A stretch of DNA of 64,000 nucleotides. Origin: Phialocephala subalpina (taxonomy: Eukaryota; Ascomycota; Leotiomycetes; Helotiales; Mollisiaceae). The translations under genes were made by a program, and so were the position numbers. The DNA lies in NCBI GenBank assembly GCA_900073065.1, contig FJOG01000005.1, forward strand, positions 558,001 through 622,000. Reading direction: 5' to 3'. The first letter of the stretch is position 1. Each line of letters begins with the position of its first letter. Below the pieces are notes generated by a model that saw only the letters and a list, made by a program, of their open reading frames with translations, was not told the origin of the DNA and made no database searches. Positions 1 through 11,334 of the stretch are shown piece after piece.

Positions 1-1547
1 AGTACGCGTTTCAACTTCCATAGCACCAGATTTCGTAGCCTGGACTGCTTCCAATGGCAATGGAACCGAGGGGAATTGAGGAGAGGAGAGACATTGAGAG
101 GGGGTGAGGTACATCCGTGTTAGCAGGGACATTGAGAAGATGAGGGGCACTGAAAGAACCAGGGACATTAAGGATCGGGAGCATAGCGGAAAAGGGCAAC
201 GAATTTATAAAACCTTGAGCTTCGCACACCTACCTTGACCTCTTTCGCCTATCCTCATCCCCAGTCTCTACCTCGTTCAAGGCACTCCCCACCGCCGTTA
301 TTCCCCTTTCCCAACCCACCATTCCCCTTGCCATTTTTGCTCGAACCGCTGCTTTCAGAATTGCCACCACCACACGAGACATCAGCTCCAAGCTTCTTTC
401 TCTCTTCTTCAACGAACTTATCTGATCCCGAATTATTCCCAGAACCTGTAGAACTGGACTTTTCTCAATTTCGATCCTCCTGTTCTGCTACTTGTGGTTT
501 CCAGAAGGAGTCGTGCTGGGACTTGGAGACAGATGGGATCTTATATGAGTTTGATGCGAATTCGAAAGTGTTGAAAGTGGTTGATGATTATGAGTGTGGT
601 GCAGAGAAGTTCTTCGAAAAGGAAGCTTGTGTACTTCATTGAGTAGCTGTTGCGCGAAGCAGTCACAGGTCTGTCGTTGCAGGCAACGGTAGAGAAGGCT
701 GAATTAGGGTCCAATAGAAGAAGTTTTCATCAGCCTTACCAAGCGTCGAAGTCTGAATTCCGCCACACCAGTATCACCACGAGACACACTCGACCCGCTG
801 TGGCTCGATAAAGCCCTGTGGAGTACTTGAGACACCTGCTCGCATTGAAGGAGCCAATTGGAGCAAAACACTTGTCGACTGCAGGTGGGACAATCAACAG
901 AAACCAAAAATCACATCAAGTCTGGATCAGAGCACAGTAGCATATCATACATTTTCACCCCTCATCTCTAACTCCTCGAGACAAGAGGCCCACCAAACGA
1001 ACCCAGTCGTAGCTAATGCTCATGAGAACGCAATTTAGAATAGTCCAGACAGTTCAACGTTCCGCAGATAAACAGGAAACCCATATCCATCATCGTCAAG
1101 AGCCGGTACATGAGTAGTTCGTGTAATGTACAAGCCCTGCTTGTGTCACGTATCATAGCCAGCAAGCAAGCCAACCCAGATAGCAATATGTACATCATAG
1201 CTAATTGGGCGTTGGCGGCTGTTCTTCTCATCTCTGTACATGCCACTTCCCCATCATCCCACTCCGCAATGCAATGCTTCTGAATCGAATCAAATCAAAC
1301 CAATCGTTGATCATTGATCGTGTCGTCATGTTCATGTGTACCATGTCTCTCTGTGTGCGTGCGTGTGTCTTTTCTTGGGTATCACGAAATGCCCCTTTCC
1401 CTGATGTCGGCAAAATAAAAGGTATGGTATACTGGAAATATGAAAAAAGACGCTTGCACTCCTCCCATAAAGCAAGAAACAAATCTCATGAACTCCAAGG
1501 TGCCGTATTTATACATTGAATTGCATAGTGTTGTGTGACTGTGGAGA
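1..1547. other. Left-edge region without a confident gene
   Basis: The plus strand is open at 235-642 (135 codons), Pro/Ser-rich at the start and ending in a Cys-containing acidic part. The minus strand of 11-412 is also largely open and would be Gly/Asn-rich in one frame. Neither side has recognisable domains or splice support, and the region may hold the end of a gene lying outside the window. From about 900 to 1547 I see only short ORFs, probably the 3' untranslated region of the minus-strand gene that ends at 1548. Confidence 0.4.
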
Positions 1548-4401
1548 TTACTGGTAGCCACCGGCCTGCCCAGCAGTAAATTCGGTAGGTTGTCGAGTTC
1601 TTCGTGTGAGACTGCCAGTTCGTCCTATTGGGAGGCCAGAGCTGACGGACGACTTTCTTTGTTGTGAACGATCTTCTGTTAGGCGTCCTACGACACTCGA
1701 GGTGTCTCGTTCGGGTGTCGATCGTTCCAAGTATCTTCTATTATTTAGAGCTGAGACTGGTGGCATTGGGTGTCCGCTGTTCGTCAGACTGGTCGATGTG
1801 TAATGTCTCCTGACCGGTAATGAAGATGTGATGGAAGAAGATCGTTCAGGTAGTGCTTGTTGAGATGTGTATTCACGAGGCGACTGTCTGGATCGTGCAA
1901 CCTCTGTGATAGCTCTCGAAGGAGCACGGAAAGTGTCATCCTCCTCCGGGTCTTCTGTTGCCGCACGTCGAGGCCGAAGAAAGAGCGACGTCCGACGTCC
2001 TGTCTGTGTTGGTGTCCCGACCTCAGTAGGAGCGTAGCGAGGACTTGGTAAGGCACTCGTAGCAAGTAGACTGCTTCTTCGAGCTTCGAGTCGACTGAGA
2101 GCTCTTGGACTCGACTTGACTCTTGCAAGATCTGTCGTCACTAGCTGACGCTGGGGTTCGTTCGTTTCTATGGAAGGTAGGACGACCTCTGTATCACGAC
2201 TTCTGGGCCTAACTAAAGCCTGACTGGCAGCAGGTGCAGCCTCAATTTTGTTCTCCGATAACGCCAAACAAAGCTCAGTCAGGCTTCGACACATGCTGTC
2301 TACTTTGCGGCGGACCTGTCTGTCTGAGACTCCAGCGTTCGGAACTCCAACCGTTGACTGAGAACTCGAAATGGGCCCAGGTTGGCCAGAGGTGCCCATC
2401 ATTGCTGAGATGGTTAGAGCATCAGCGGCAGTGGCCTCCAGTGTTTTGTACACTTCCTCACTGAGAAGTGCCTTCGTCTTCGCCAAGGCAGCGTGTAGAA
2501 GTGGGTGAGCCTCGGCAGGTGCTTTCTCTGCAACGGCTGGGGCCTCCACTGGAGATATGCTATTTCCTCGCCCTCGTTTCGGTGAGGATGACACAGTGGT
2601 TATTGTAGTCGTAGCCGTCGGCGGTCTATCAGCGGATGCCCTTGACATAGCGGCGCCAGATGTCGGTGGTAATTTGCCCGTTAATTCCAGTCTATGTATC
2701 CGAGATTTCAGTTCGTCAAGTTCGTCCCAGACGGTCGAAGGTGCTGTTGTCGATACCGTTGATTCAGTTCCTTCCGCAGCGCGTGGTGTCTCAGGGGTAT
2801 CATGCAAGTCTGTTGTTCGGGATACTAGTGGCGACGAGTTGTAAGTTCGAGGTGTCGTATATGATAGATTCGACTGTCGGTATGATGCTCGAGGCGGTAA
2901 TGTGGCTTCCGGTACAGACGGTCGGCGTCCTCCCCCATATTCTTCAGGAGATCTCTCTCTGCTGCCAATCGATCTCGGGGTGGCAGGTGTGGAGCGAGAG
3001 TTTTGCCCAGTGTATCGAGTTCTATTGAGATCATCCAACGTGGAAGGTCGATCCCTGCCGGCTGGGCGGTAGGTCAGCGCCTGTGCGATGCCTTCCTGAC
3101 CGTCCATATTCGGCAGGCCATTCGAAGTCTCTTGATCGGATCCTCGACGACGAGATAACGCAGAGGTGAAGAGGGTGCTGGAGGGGGGTAGAGAAGAACG
3201 GTTTCCGATTCGGGACTAGATATTATGTTAATAGAATGATAAGCCACAAGTCCGACATGGCTGATGAAGCTTAAAACTCAATGTGAGACCGAAGAAGGAA
3301 AGTGTGATAACGTTGATCCTTGGATCTGGAACCTCGGGATGTACTGCAGAAATACGACGAGGGGACGTGGACGATGGGACTTACCCTTCTGCTATCTGCG
3401 CGGCTTGGAGAGTCTCCATTTGTATTGTTATTCTGCTGCGCCAACTCCTCCTCGCGCGCAGCTCTCAGGAATAGATCGCTCTCATCGCTATTCTGTTCGT
3501 CCTGCTCTGCATGCCGCGAGCGGCGGTGTGGATTGTCCTGTCCATCGAGTGCTCTGACGGTATTGTCTGGATCTTGCGAGAAGCGGCGGTTGGCCATCTC
3601 TGCACTCCTGCGCGATGTTTTAAATCCGCGGATAGGTTTGATAAGTGGTCGTGCTGTTGCGCTGTCTGCGACCGATCGTGATGTCTGTGAATGTGGTGGT
3701 TGTGGTTGTGACGGACTCGAAGAAATGGTGGTGGAATTTGGACTAATGGATTGCTGTGCAACCCAGTTTGACGTTGTTGTCGAGTCCTGCGTAGAACTAA
3801 ATCCCCGGGTGATCATGCTGAGTGGAGGATAGCTGGGCCCATTATGATCTTTTTTCCGTGTCAGAGGTTTTGCGTCTTTTGCTAGAGGCCGTGAGAACTT
3901 GTGATTGTGCGTTGTCCCTTCCGAAGGGGAAAGGTTGACGGGCCTAGTATGAGATGTATGATCAGTTGGAAAACTCAAATGTCGGCCAGCCTTCAATGAT
4001 GAATTGTTTTCATGAGTCGTGGAAGTGTTGACTTTGCTAGTTGAGTTGTTTCGTATATGTGAGGTTTTAATCCTGCGGTCCGCTTCTTCCTGGTGGTCCT
4101 TGTCCCTGTGCGCTGAGACTTCCTCTCCTCCTCGCTTTGACAACAGCACTGGGTCGAGCTTGCTTTTCTGGAGGTCGACGGAGCGGTAGGTGGGCAATCG
4201 ACTTGCTGTATGGTCTCGCAGGTCGTCCGAAGGATACTCCATACTGGAATTGCCGTGAAGGGACGGGCCTGCGAAGGAGAGGGAGACTGAGAGGGCATGG
4301 GAATGGGCGGTCCTGATCTTATGAGGGGGCCCGTCAATCATATTAAATTCCTCAATTGATATTGTGCCCAAAGCGTTTTTCCCGCATGCAAGTCTCGTCA
4401 C
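1548..4401 (-). CDS. Serine-rich LPXTG-type fungal protein (uncharacterised)
   Basis: Two exons: 4401-3385 and 3215-1548, with an intron at 3216-3384 (GTAAGT donor, TCTAG acceptor). The join is phase 0 and gives 894 aa from the first Met. A second plausible start is the Met at 4242 (MEYPSDDL), so the N-terminus is uncertain. The protein is low complexity, rich in Ser, Arg, Pro and Thr. Conserved-looking blocks are IKPIRGFKTSRRSAEM and SDLFLRAAREEELA in exon 1, and ELKSRIHRLELTGKLPPTSG in exon 2, a short helical segment. These match my memory of fungal proteins annotated as LPXTG-motif cell wall anchor domain proteins. That name is borrowed from bacteria: there is no signal peptide or membrane anchor, so surface anchoring is unlikely. 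Function is unknown; a cytoskeletal or scaffold role is only a guess. Confidence 0.75.
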
Positions 4402-7400
4402 AATCTAGCTGTGGAGGCAGGAAGATGCAGATTTCACCAAGTCACTTAAAGTTGCATTAGAGACGGGCAGACTGTTGTGACCTTTGTCATAACATTCCGT
4501 AGCGTTTACACGGCTTCGTTGGAGTCTCGATATATTATTCCCCGTGGAATGTCTTCGAGAGCGGAAGCCAGGAGATATTTTAGCTTTGAGAGGCTTCATG
4601 GTTTCCCTTGGTGGACGATCCCCTTCAAGGGTACCCGGCCGCAGGAGCAAACCTCAGTTTCAATGTCCCAAATCTCGCAACAGAGAACAAAGTGGCGGCT
4701 CTTGGACGTGCGGTCCAACAATGATAGCATTCGTATTGTTCGTATTGTTGAGCCAGCTGCGAGGCTCAGGGGCCGCAGGAGGAGTTATCTGCCATCTTGA
4801 ATTCGTTTGGACCTGCATTACCGTAACAGATAGGTTCGGGGTTGGTACAGTAGCACGAATCGGGCCAGCCCATGATAACGGATTGAGAGAACGTTTGATT
4901 TGGCTCTCTTAAAAGAAAACCGAGAGCCGCCGTTGAAATCTAGCAGATGCAGTGAGGTCTGAACCTGGGGAAGAGGGTGCTTCTGCAGCAGCTGCACGGG
5001 GAAGGAAAATCAGTTTCAGACTCCCGCCGCTGTCGATTCTCCAACTCGACTTGCTTTTCCCGACGTCCCGCAATCAGACTTTTCCTCCCCGAGTATTTCT
5101 TTTCAGATGTCTAGATCATCATGGGTGACCGAGGCAAACAATTGGAAAGGCGCCTGCCCCGCTGTGCACCGCAGCGGAGAAGATTAGACATCGTCAGCGC
5201 GCTTCGAGAACTCGTGCAGCCTCGAGGTCAGCCAATCTCTGCTCGTGTCATGCGGGTGTGAAGGCGAGGCTGGTGCGAGAGGAAAAGACGACGGCGAACC
5301 GAAATCGCTCGGACGCTTCCAGCCACCAACTGCTGCAGCCATGGATTTCGACTCTTTCGAGATCGGAGTGCAGCTGAGAGTTTCAGCGCTGTTTGCCACG
5401 CTCTCAACCGCGCGTAAAAGTCTTGCCCGCGCCTGTACCACCAAAGACATGCCTTGCATGCCTTTTATGCATTTTCTATTCATGGCGAAGCACACGTCCA
5501 CCATTCCACAACAGGTCAATTCCACGTTCAGCCCCACAAGCAATGTTCCAGCAACCGGAGCTGCCACGTGAGGTCCCCAGTCAGCTCCAGGTCAGGGCAT
5601 GAAAGACGAGAACGTTTATGCTCTCTTCCTGGGCCCACGGTCAAAACCATTTGACCGTTGTACCTCACTCGTCAACAACACAGAGCATAGGCGTCATTGC
5701 TGCAATGTTACAGTAGAAAGATGAGACGAACCCGAGGCACACGTATGTTGATGCCCACAGTGTTCTCGAAATAATACAGTACAGTATACTTTAAATCTAT
5801 ACATAGATAATTTACAAAGGTACGGGGGTAGGGGTAGGGGTACTGGGGTACTTGTACAGTACGAAAGTAATTGCGAGGCATCAGCCACTGAGCCAGAGTG
5901 CCAAGGACTACTTGCCACGTGATGCTAGACGAGGAGGATCACAGATTCGCAGCTTGCAATCTCCGTGTGGTGGGTTGCCAAAGTGCCAAACCTCTTTTGG
6001 ATTTGGTGTGAGGACAATTGCACAAACCAGACATTTCCCACCGCCAGACTTGCGTTTCATCATCAACAGGGGTCTGCATTCGTCTCTCTGCCAATGAATG
6101 GTGGCCGTCTTTGAAGCCAGGCATGAACACAATAATAAGGCACGCACCTCTGAGTTTCCGTTTCCATTCACAAACCATCGTGCTCTCGAATCGATTCTTT
6201 TCTTCCACAAGCATTCTTTTTCTATTGTTCTAGCCTGATGTTTAGTTGAGACCTCTCCCGCTGTGATGGTTCTCTAATTCGAAATTCCTGCCAAGAGGCA
6301 CCCTCTACGATATCTGCTGCATTCAATTGCTAGCAGTCGAGACTCGAGTATTGTGTTGACCGGTCGCAAAGCACGAGACTCGCTCCTTCGCCCAAATCCT
6401 TTGGAGGAAACATACCTACCCAACTAGTCCACACCGCAATATTGTCTGGAAGGAAAGGGGACATCCGCAGAGTCATTTTGCTATTGTTGTTTTCTTCGCA
6501 ACCATCTCGAGGAGAGTGGGCTTCAAAATATCGACCAGCCATCTCATAACAATACGAAAACCGCGACCTCATCCTCTCTCGAGTCCCGACCACGCCTACT
6601 TTCGCATCCCTAATCGATAATTCCTACCTTCCTTCGAGTCTTTGGCGCTTTTAGCCACTTGTCTTTCCTTGTCAGTCATATAAGGTTCTTTGTCCCTGGT
6701 GGAATGCGCGCAGACGACCAGTAGTTGGACAATCTACCATCTCATTCTCAACCATATCACCTATACTCGATAATATCGGCTTGCTGCAGCGGGAGGCTTG
6801 TATTGATTCTCAGGATCAATTGCAGCTCCTGATTTGCCCTGGATCTTTTGGGCGTCCCGTTCTGGATTTCCTGTAAGGCATCCTTTTCTTCGCTAGGTTT
6901 GGCGCCCACTCTTTTCTATTTTTATCTGCGTTTGGCTGGCCGCGTCCTTACTGGCTGCATGCGAGCTGACACTCTTTAGTTAGAACCAACAATAATCAAC
7001 CCTGAAATCGCCAACACCGTCGAGACTTTGTCTCTCTATCTTGAACCTCGATTTTCATCTCGTGGTCGTTGCCGTTGTCGAGTTCAATTTTGCGACATCT
7101 CGAGGGCTCAGCGGGGCGAAGCCCATCAGCAACCAGGAGACTCAACGGGCACCTCGTACAACGTCAAATAGCGGTAACTTTCGCCTGCGCTGCCCTGCGA
7201 CACAGGATTAGGTTGGCTGTCGAGGCTGGTCTCGAGCATCCTTTGTGGCAGTGATTGCCCACCAACCCTTAAACAAACTTCCACTGCAGCCTTACACGAC
7301 AATATCCTAGCAGCAAATCGACCGTCATTTGGTCTCTCAATAATCCAAGCGCATCATCTCGGACACTGTTGCGGCGCTAACCCTCGAAGTCTGCCATCAG

Positions 7401-7433
7401 ATCAGCCGGCTCCGACGCGCCGCAGAGGCCCTG
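4402..7433. other. Long intergenic region with no confident gene
   Basis: About 3 kb between the minus-strand LPXTG-type gene and the plus-strand phosphatase gene. Open frames at 5184-5567 (minus), 5245-5571 (plus) and 4544-4912 (plus) show no family resemblance and overlap each other on opposite strands. The stretch 6600-7433 is pyrimidine-rich and leads into the phosphatase gene, as expected of a long promoter and 5' leader. A G-rich repeat at 5824-5848 is listed separately. Confidence 0.5.
5824..5848 (+). repeat. G-quadruplex-type G-rich repeat
   Basis: Four runs of at least four G (5, 4, 4 and 4) are separated by loops TA, TA and TACT. This is a textbook intramolecular G-quadruplex pattern on the plus strand. 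It lies in an otherwise AT-rich intergenic stretch flanked by repeated GTACAGTA-like words. It is also a short run of the unit GGGGTA. Whether it folds or does anything is not shown by the sequence. Confidence 0.7.
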
Positions 7434-7497
7434 GTAATTACTTCCCTTTCATTCTGTCACTCTGCCATTCTTCTCTTTTACACACCCACTGCTGCAG
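7434..7497 (+). other. Probable 5' UTR intron of the phosphatase gene
   Basis: A GTAATT donor follows CTG at 7433, and a long pyrimidine tract ends in the acceptor CTGCAG at 7497. The piece contains no obvious coding potential. It would be an intron in the 5' leader of the MAP-kinase phosphatase gene. A second leader intron ending at the TTTTTACAG just before 7591 is also possible. Confidence 0.45.
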
Positions 7498-7635
7498 ATA
7501 CCCTCTGAACACTAGTACATGCAAACCGTTTGTGTCAGGCAACACGTCGGTTGTGTTTGTTCCATGTCTAAACAGACATCATGTTTTTACAGGACGATTC
7601 CTTCGATAGTCGTCGCAGACCTCAGCGATTCCGCC

Positions 7636-9933
7636 ATGGCTCCACTGTCAGATATACCAGATGCTAACAGTCGAAATTTGAAGAGATCTTTCAGTGCAGT
7701 TACTACGATCCCACCATCTCAACGACAATCAAAATTATCATATCCTATCGAATATCGAGCGAGGAAGTCGAGGCAACGCGCAGACGGGGTGTCGGCGAAG
7801 AAAAGAGAAAGGAAGGAGTGCAGGCAGAGTCAGACTTTCAAGATGCCGTCAGCAGCTGGCCCCAGAATGTACGAGAACCACATACCGTCGTTCATGTCTG
7901 TGTATGACATGGATTCAACTTCAGATAGTCCTGGATTGGAACCTCCTAGGCTGTCAGGCCACACCCACAAAGAGACGGAAACACGGCAACAACCAGAACA
8001 GGAGACCGAAAATGCTCATACACAGATACACTCACACCAGCACCGAGAAAGCACTTCCACCCAAGCTTCAGATTCAACAGACTCATCACCTACAACAACA
8101 ATATCAACCATTGATTCTTCGTCGTTATCAGATCCCTCTCCGAGCTCGTCACCCGAATCTCCAATAACCCTAGTCCCACTATCCTCATTCTCCGGAGCAA
8201 CCTTTGGTGGTCTGGATTCCTTTCAAAACCTCAAGATGGTAGACACCACACTGCGGCTGCCTCTGAGCGAGGAACGACCCATGACTTCACCGTCACCGCG
8301 CAAGGCGAAGAACCCAAAAAGCCTTGCTCTCAACTTGAATCCAAGTGTGGAGAGCTTTCAAGCGTCGGAACCTTCATCGCCATCATTTATAAAACCACCA
8401 GCGCTGAAAGGGAGACGGAAACCCAGCTTATTGAGTTTAAATACTGGTGCTGCAAACAGTCTTTCGTTGAATGTGGAACCACTAGGATCGCCTTCAGTAC
8501 CAAGCATGTTGCAACGACGCGGCCTGAAGCACTCAATTTCATCCCCTCAAATGCTCTCGACCCCGAGCTTCGGTCCCAGCGGGGGCATGACTTTGGGCGA
8601 AAGAAAACTTCCCTTAGGCCCTTCAAGATTCAAGGAATCGAATCTCGCTATGAACACATTCACCATCGATGAAGATGCCCAAGAAGCTCCTGCCGGTGTA
8701 CAGATGGCCACCCGAATTCCCGGTGTTGCAGTTGGTGGGGATTCTTTTGACCGCCCGCACTCAGGCGAGGATGCAAAATCACCTTCATATCCAGAGGGGC
8801 CTATATTGATGCACGAGCCCAGTGTCCATCTATACCTGGAACCGAAACTTGAGGAGGCTATGGAATTCGACGTTGTTATAAATGTCGCAAGAGAAGTGAA
8901 GAATCCATTCAAAGCGGTTGAAGAACAAGAAGCAGCGAAGCAGTCGGAACCAACAGAACCAACTCCTTCGAGTACCAGTCCGAGCACAAGTGATATAGCT
9001 CCCGATACGGCCATTTCCATGATGTCTTTCAGAACAGCGTTCGAGGTCCTCCCATCCGGCTCGACAGAATCATCACCTACAACACCAAAACCTGCGGAAA
9101 CGAAGAAGGTGCCTGAGTATATACATGTACCTTGGGACCACAACACCGATGTGAAGGATGAACTTTGGGATTTGTGCCAAACCATCGAGTCCAGGACAAA
9201 AGAGGGCAAGCGGGTTCTTGTACATTGCCAACAAGGTGCAAGTCGATCAGCGACTCTGATCATTGCATACCATATGTACATCAACCAGGATCTCGGACCT
9301 AACGAAGCATATTCGCTCGCACAATCGAAGTCGCGCTGGGTAAATCCCAACATGTCACTGCTCTTCTCCCTGAACGACTTCAAGAAGGTTATCGACAAGA
9401 AGAAGCTGGAGAAAAATAATGCGGTTCGGAAGCCTACGGTCAAGCATCGACCAACGTTATCAGCCGATGCTGTGGAACCGCCACCGACGCCGTCACGGGC
9501 TCGAGGAAACTCAACACCAAGCATCTCGGCACGAGACAATGCTCTCGCAAAAACCGAAGAGAAGACGGAAACGGCAACAAATTCGGCGATCGAACGACTA
9601 AGCGGTTTCGATTTTGGTTTCGGTGGCATGTCGATCAGCCACGAGCGTCCGAATCGTGAGAGCAATGAATGGGAGGCCTTAATGTCGCCGCGAATAACGG
9701 AAATGACAGCCAACTCAATCCATGACTTCTCGCGCAATTTTGGCTCGAGCTCCGAACCCGAGGTCCCTCCAACCCCCAGCCTCTTCTCTCCACGAGCTTT
9801 CGAGTTCCCACGGTCGTCTTTCTTCCCAACACCTCCAGCATTCCGAAATTCTCTCGCCGTGGACGACGACCCGCGGAGTCCACCTACAAAAGGTGAAGCT
9901 CCCATCACGCGATCAATCGACGATTTCCTATGA
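7636..9933 (+). CDS. MSG5: Dual-specificity MAP kinase phosphatase, Msg5/Pmp1-like
   Basis: A single open exon of 765 aa from the Met at 7636 (MAPLSDIPDAN). The frame continues up to 7519, but that part looks like leader or intron. The catalytic dual-specificity phosphatase domain lies in the C-terminal half. It starts around ILMHEPSVHLYLEPK (about 8806) and includes FDVVINVAREVKNPF and the signature loop HCQQGASRSA near 9223-9252, with catalytic Cys531 and Arg537. A WVNPNMSLLFSLNDF helix follows. The long N-terminal part is Ser/Pro-rich and holds a basic-hydrophobic stretch (GRRKPSLLSL, near 8410) resembling a MAPK docking site. By family, such enzymes dephosphorylate Thr and Tyr of cell-wall or pheromone MAP kinases. 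An insertion rich in Glu, Ser and Pro splits the catalytic domain before the EYIHVPWDH block. The Msg5 assignment is by similarity of the signature loop and layout; the phosphatase class is sure, the exact orthologue less so. Confidence 0.85.
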   Translation: MAPLSDIPDANSRNLKRSFSAVTTIPPSQRQSKLSYPIEYRARKSRQRADGVSAKKRERKECRQSQTFKMPSAAGPRMYENHIPSFMSVYDMDSTSDSPGLEPPRLSGHTHKETETRQQPEQETENAHTQIHSHQHRESTSTQASDSTDSSPTTTISTIDSSSLSDPSPSSSPESPITLVPLSSFSGATFGGLDSFQNLKMVDTTLRLPLSEERPMTSPSPRKAKNPKSLALNLNPSVESFQASEPSSPSFIKPPALKGRRKPSLLSLNTGAANSLSLNVEPLGSPSVPSMLQRRGLKHSISSPQMLSTPSFGPSGGMTLGERKLPLGPSRFKESNLAMNTFTIDEDAQEAPAGVQMATRIPGVAVGGDSFDRPHSGEDAKSPSYPEGPILMHEPSVHLYLEPKLEEAMEFDVVINVAREVKNPFKAVEEQEAAKQSEPTEPTPSSTSPSTSDIAPDTAISMMSFRTAFEVLPSGSTESSPTTPKPAETKKVPEYIHVPWDHNTDVKDELWDLCQTIESRTKEGKRVLVHCQQGASRSATLIIAYHMYINQDLGPNEAYSLAQSKSRWVNPNMSLLFSLNDFKKVIDKKKLEKNNAVRKPTVKHRPTLSADAVEPPPTPSRARGNSTPSISARDNALAKTEEKTETATNSAIERLSGFDFGFGGMSISHERPNRESNEWEALMSPRITEMTANSIHDFSRNFGSSSEPEVPPTPSLFSPRAFEFPRSSFFPTPPAFRNSLAVDDDPRSPPTKGEAPITRSIDDFL

Positions 9934-11334
9934 AACACGACGTAAATAGAAGACATTTGATTTGAACGAAGAACGAAAAAAAACCACAATAATTTGATGG
10001 GGCGGGCGACTTGGAATTGGTTCGAACTTGCGATTTGCAAAACTTGCTTCTATACCACATCAATTTGATCTGGATCATTGCATTTGAAACGGGGTCTTAC
10101 CTGGGAGGCAAGCAAAATATCTTGCTGCTATGCTTTTTTTTAAGGTTTATATCGTGGCGTTTTGCAAGCAAAACATACGTCTGTCGATGATCGATAACGA
10201 TGATGGGGACAGGACACAACTTATGGCGTTGCATAGCTGGCGTTTTCTTTTTATATTGCGTGGGGTTTGTGGGCTGGTCCGATCTTCCATATCTCGTGGA
10301 GATTGGGATGCCATGGAATCGGATCGCCTGCAAGTGTAAAATGTAATGATTATCAAGGATCTGGGTGGGGGGAGCAGGTAGTTGAAGGCGGAGCGGATAT
10401 GATGGAGGTTGGGGCTATAGTTGAGGACCGAAATCAAGATGAAAAGAGATGAGAAATGGAATACGATGAATACCCGAGATTTTTGAATGTTGATATCAGG
10501 CTTGTGATGTCTAAATTGTGAACGTTTGCCTGGTTTTGATGCTTTGATAAAGTAAGCAGCAGCATATATGTGAATTGGGTTGAGGGATGGGCAGGCTTGG
10601 ACAAGGGGAAATTCATACCTCTTATAGATGGCCAAGCTCAGGTCCTCATGCTTTGTGAGACAAATCTAAGCTAGGTGCACCTCGAGTCCTTATATGTAGG
10701 ACTTTCGTGCTTTTCTGCCTGACTGAGTCGTACTCGAGACTCGGGGCCTAAGAGAGAGGCAGAGAGGCTCTTTAGATACGAGGTTGCACAAATGGACGGA
10801 GCTCCAATAAGATCAACACGACAATATTTTCACCGATAAAAGAAAGAATAACATCAGACGAAAAGAAAATCCCATCTCAATGCGAACCTTATCTGATAAT
10901 GCGTTTCTAGAGTGAGGGAAATAACCAAGTGCCGCATTCGTGTCAAAGTCAAAGGATGTGTGAAAGGCTTACGCGGACGATTATAAACATTTTTTCCCGA
11001 TGCAGATGTGAGGCTAGGTATCGAACCAACTCACAAGATCCGACTCCGTCGCTTTGATAGGTTAGTGAACCATTCTTTCCTCCAAAGTCACCTAACCTAG
11101 ACGTGTTGGGATTTGGAAAAATGCATGTGTTTTATGTGAGGATCTAGATTCTAATTGATCTGATGTATTCAACGCCCAACGCCGGCTATGCCAATCCAAT
11201 GCCTTGTCTTTCTTTCTACCCTTTTCCCTTCCCTTTAAAACTCATCGAAAACAGTAAGTATGTACACCTCCGCTCCTTCCTTCCTTCCCTCCCCTCCCCC
11301 ACTTCCTATTCATCGCGCTCACTCACTCATCAAG
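9934..11334. other. Intergenic region without a supported gene
   Basis: This lies between the phosphatase stop and the HUT1 stop. The minus frame at 10147-10635 (162 codons) is Ser/Ile-rich without domains and opposes the phosphatase 3' end. A tRNA-like B-box near 11020-11035 was considered and rejected. CT-rich tracts at 11210-11330 probably belong to HUT1 3' sequence on the other strand. Confidence 0.5.

Noticed and set aside
3320..3832. 170-codon plus-strand frame
   Set aside because: Antisense shadow of exon 1 of the LPXTG-type gene.
5184..5567. Overlapping plus- and minus-strand frames of 108-127 codons
   Set aside because: They oppose each other, neither resembles a known family, and no splice structure supports either.
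8547..10040. A 497-codon open frame on the minus strand, fully antisense to the phosphatase gene
   Set aside because: The plus strand carries a clear dual-specificity phosphatase with intact active site. The antisense frame is a Ser/Arg-rich shadow with no family signals, arising from codon bias of the real gene.
10990..11060. tRNA-like B-box (GGTTCGATACC on the minus strand)
   Set aside because: The T-stem does not pair well, no acceptor stem can be formed, and the A-box-like word is too close to the B-box. I see no functional tRNA.
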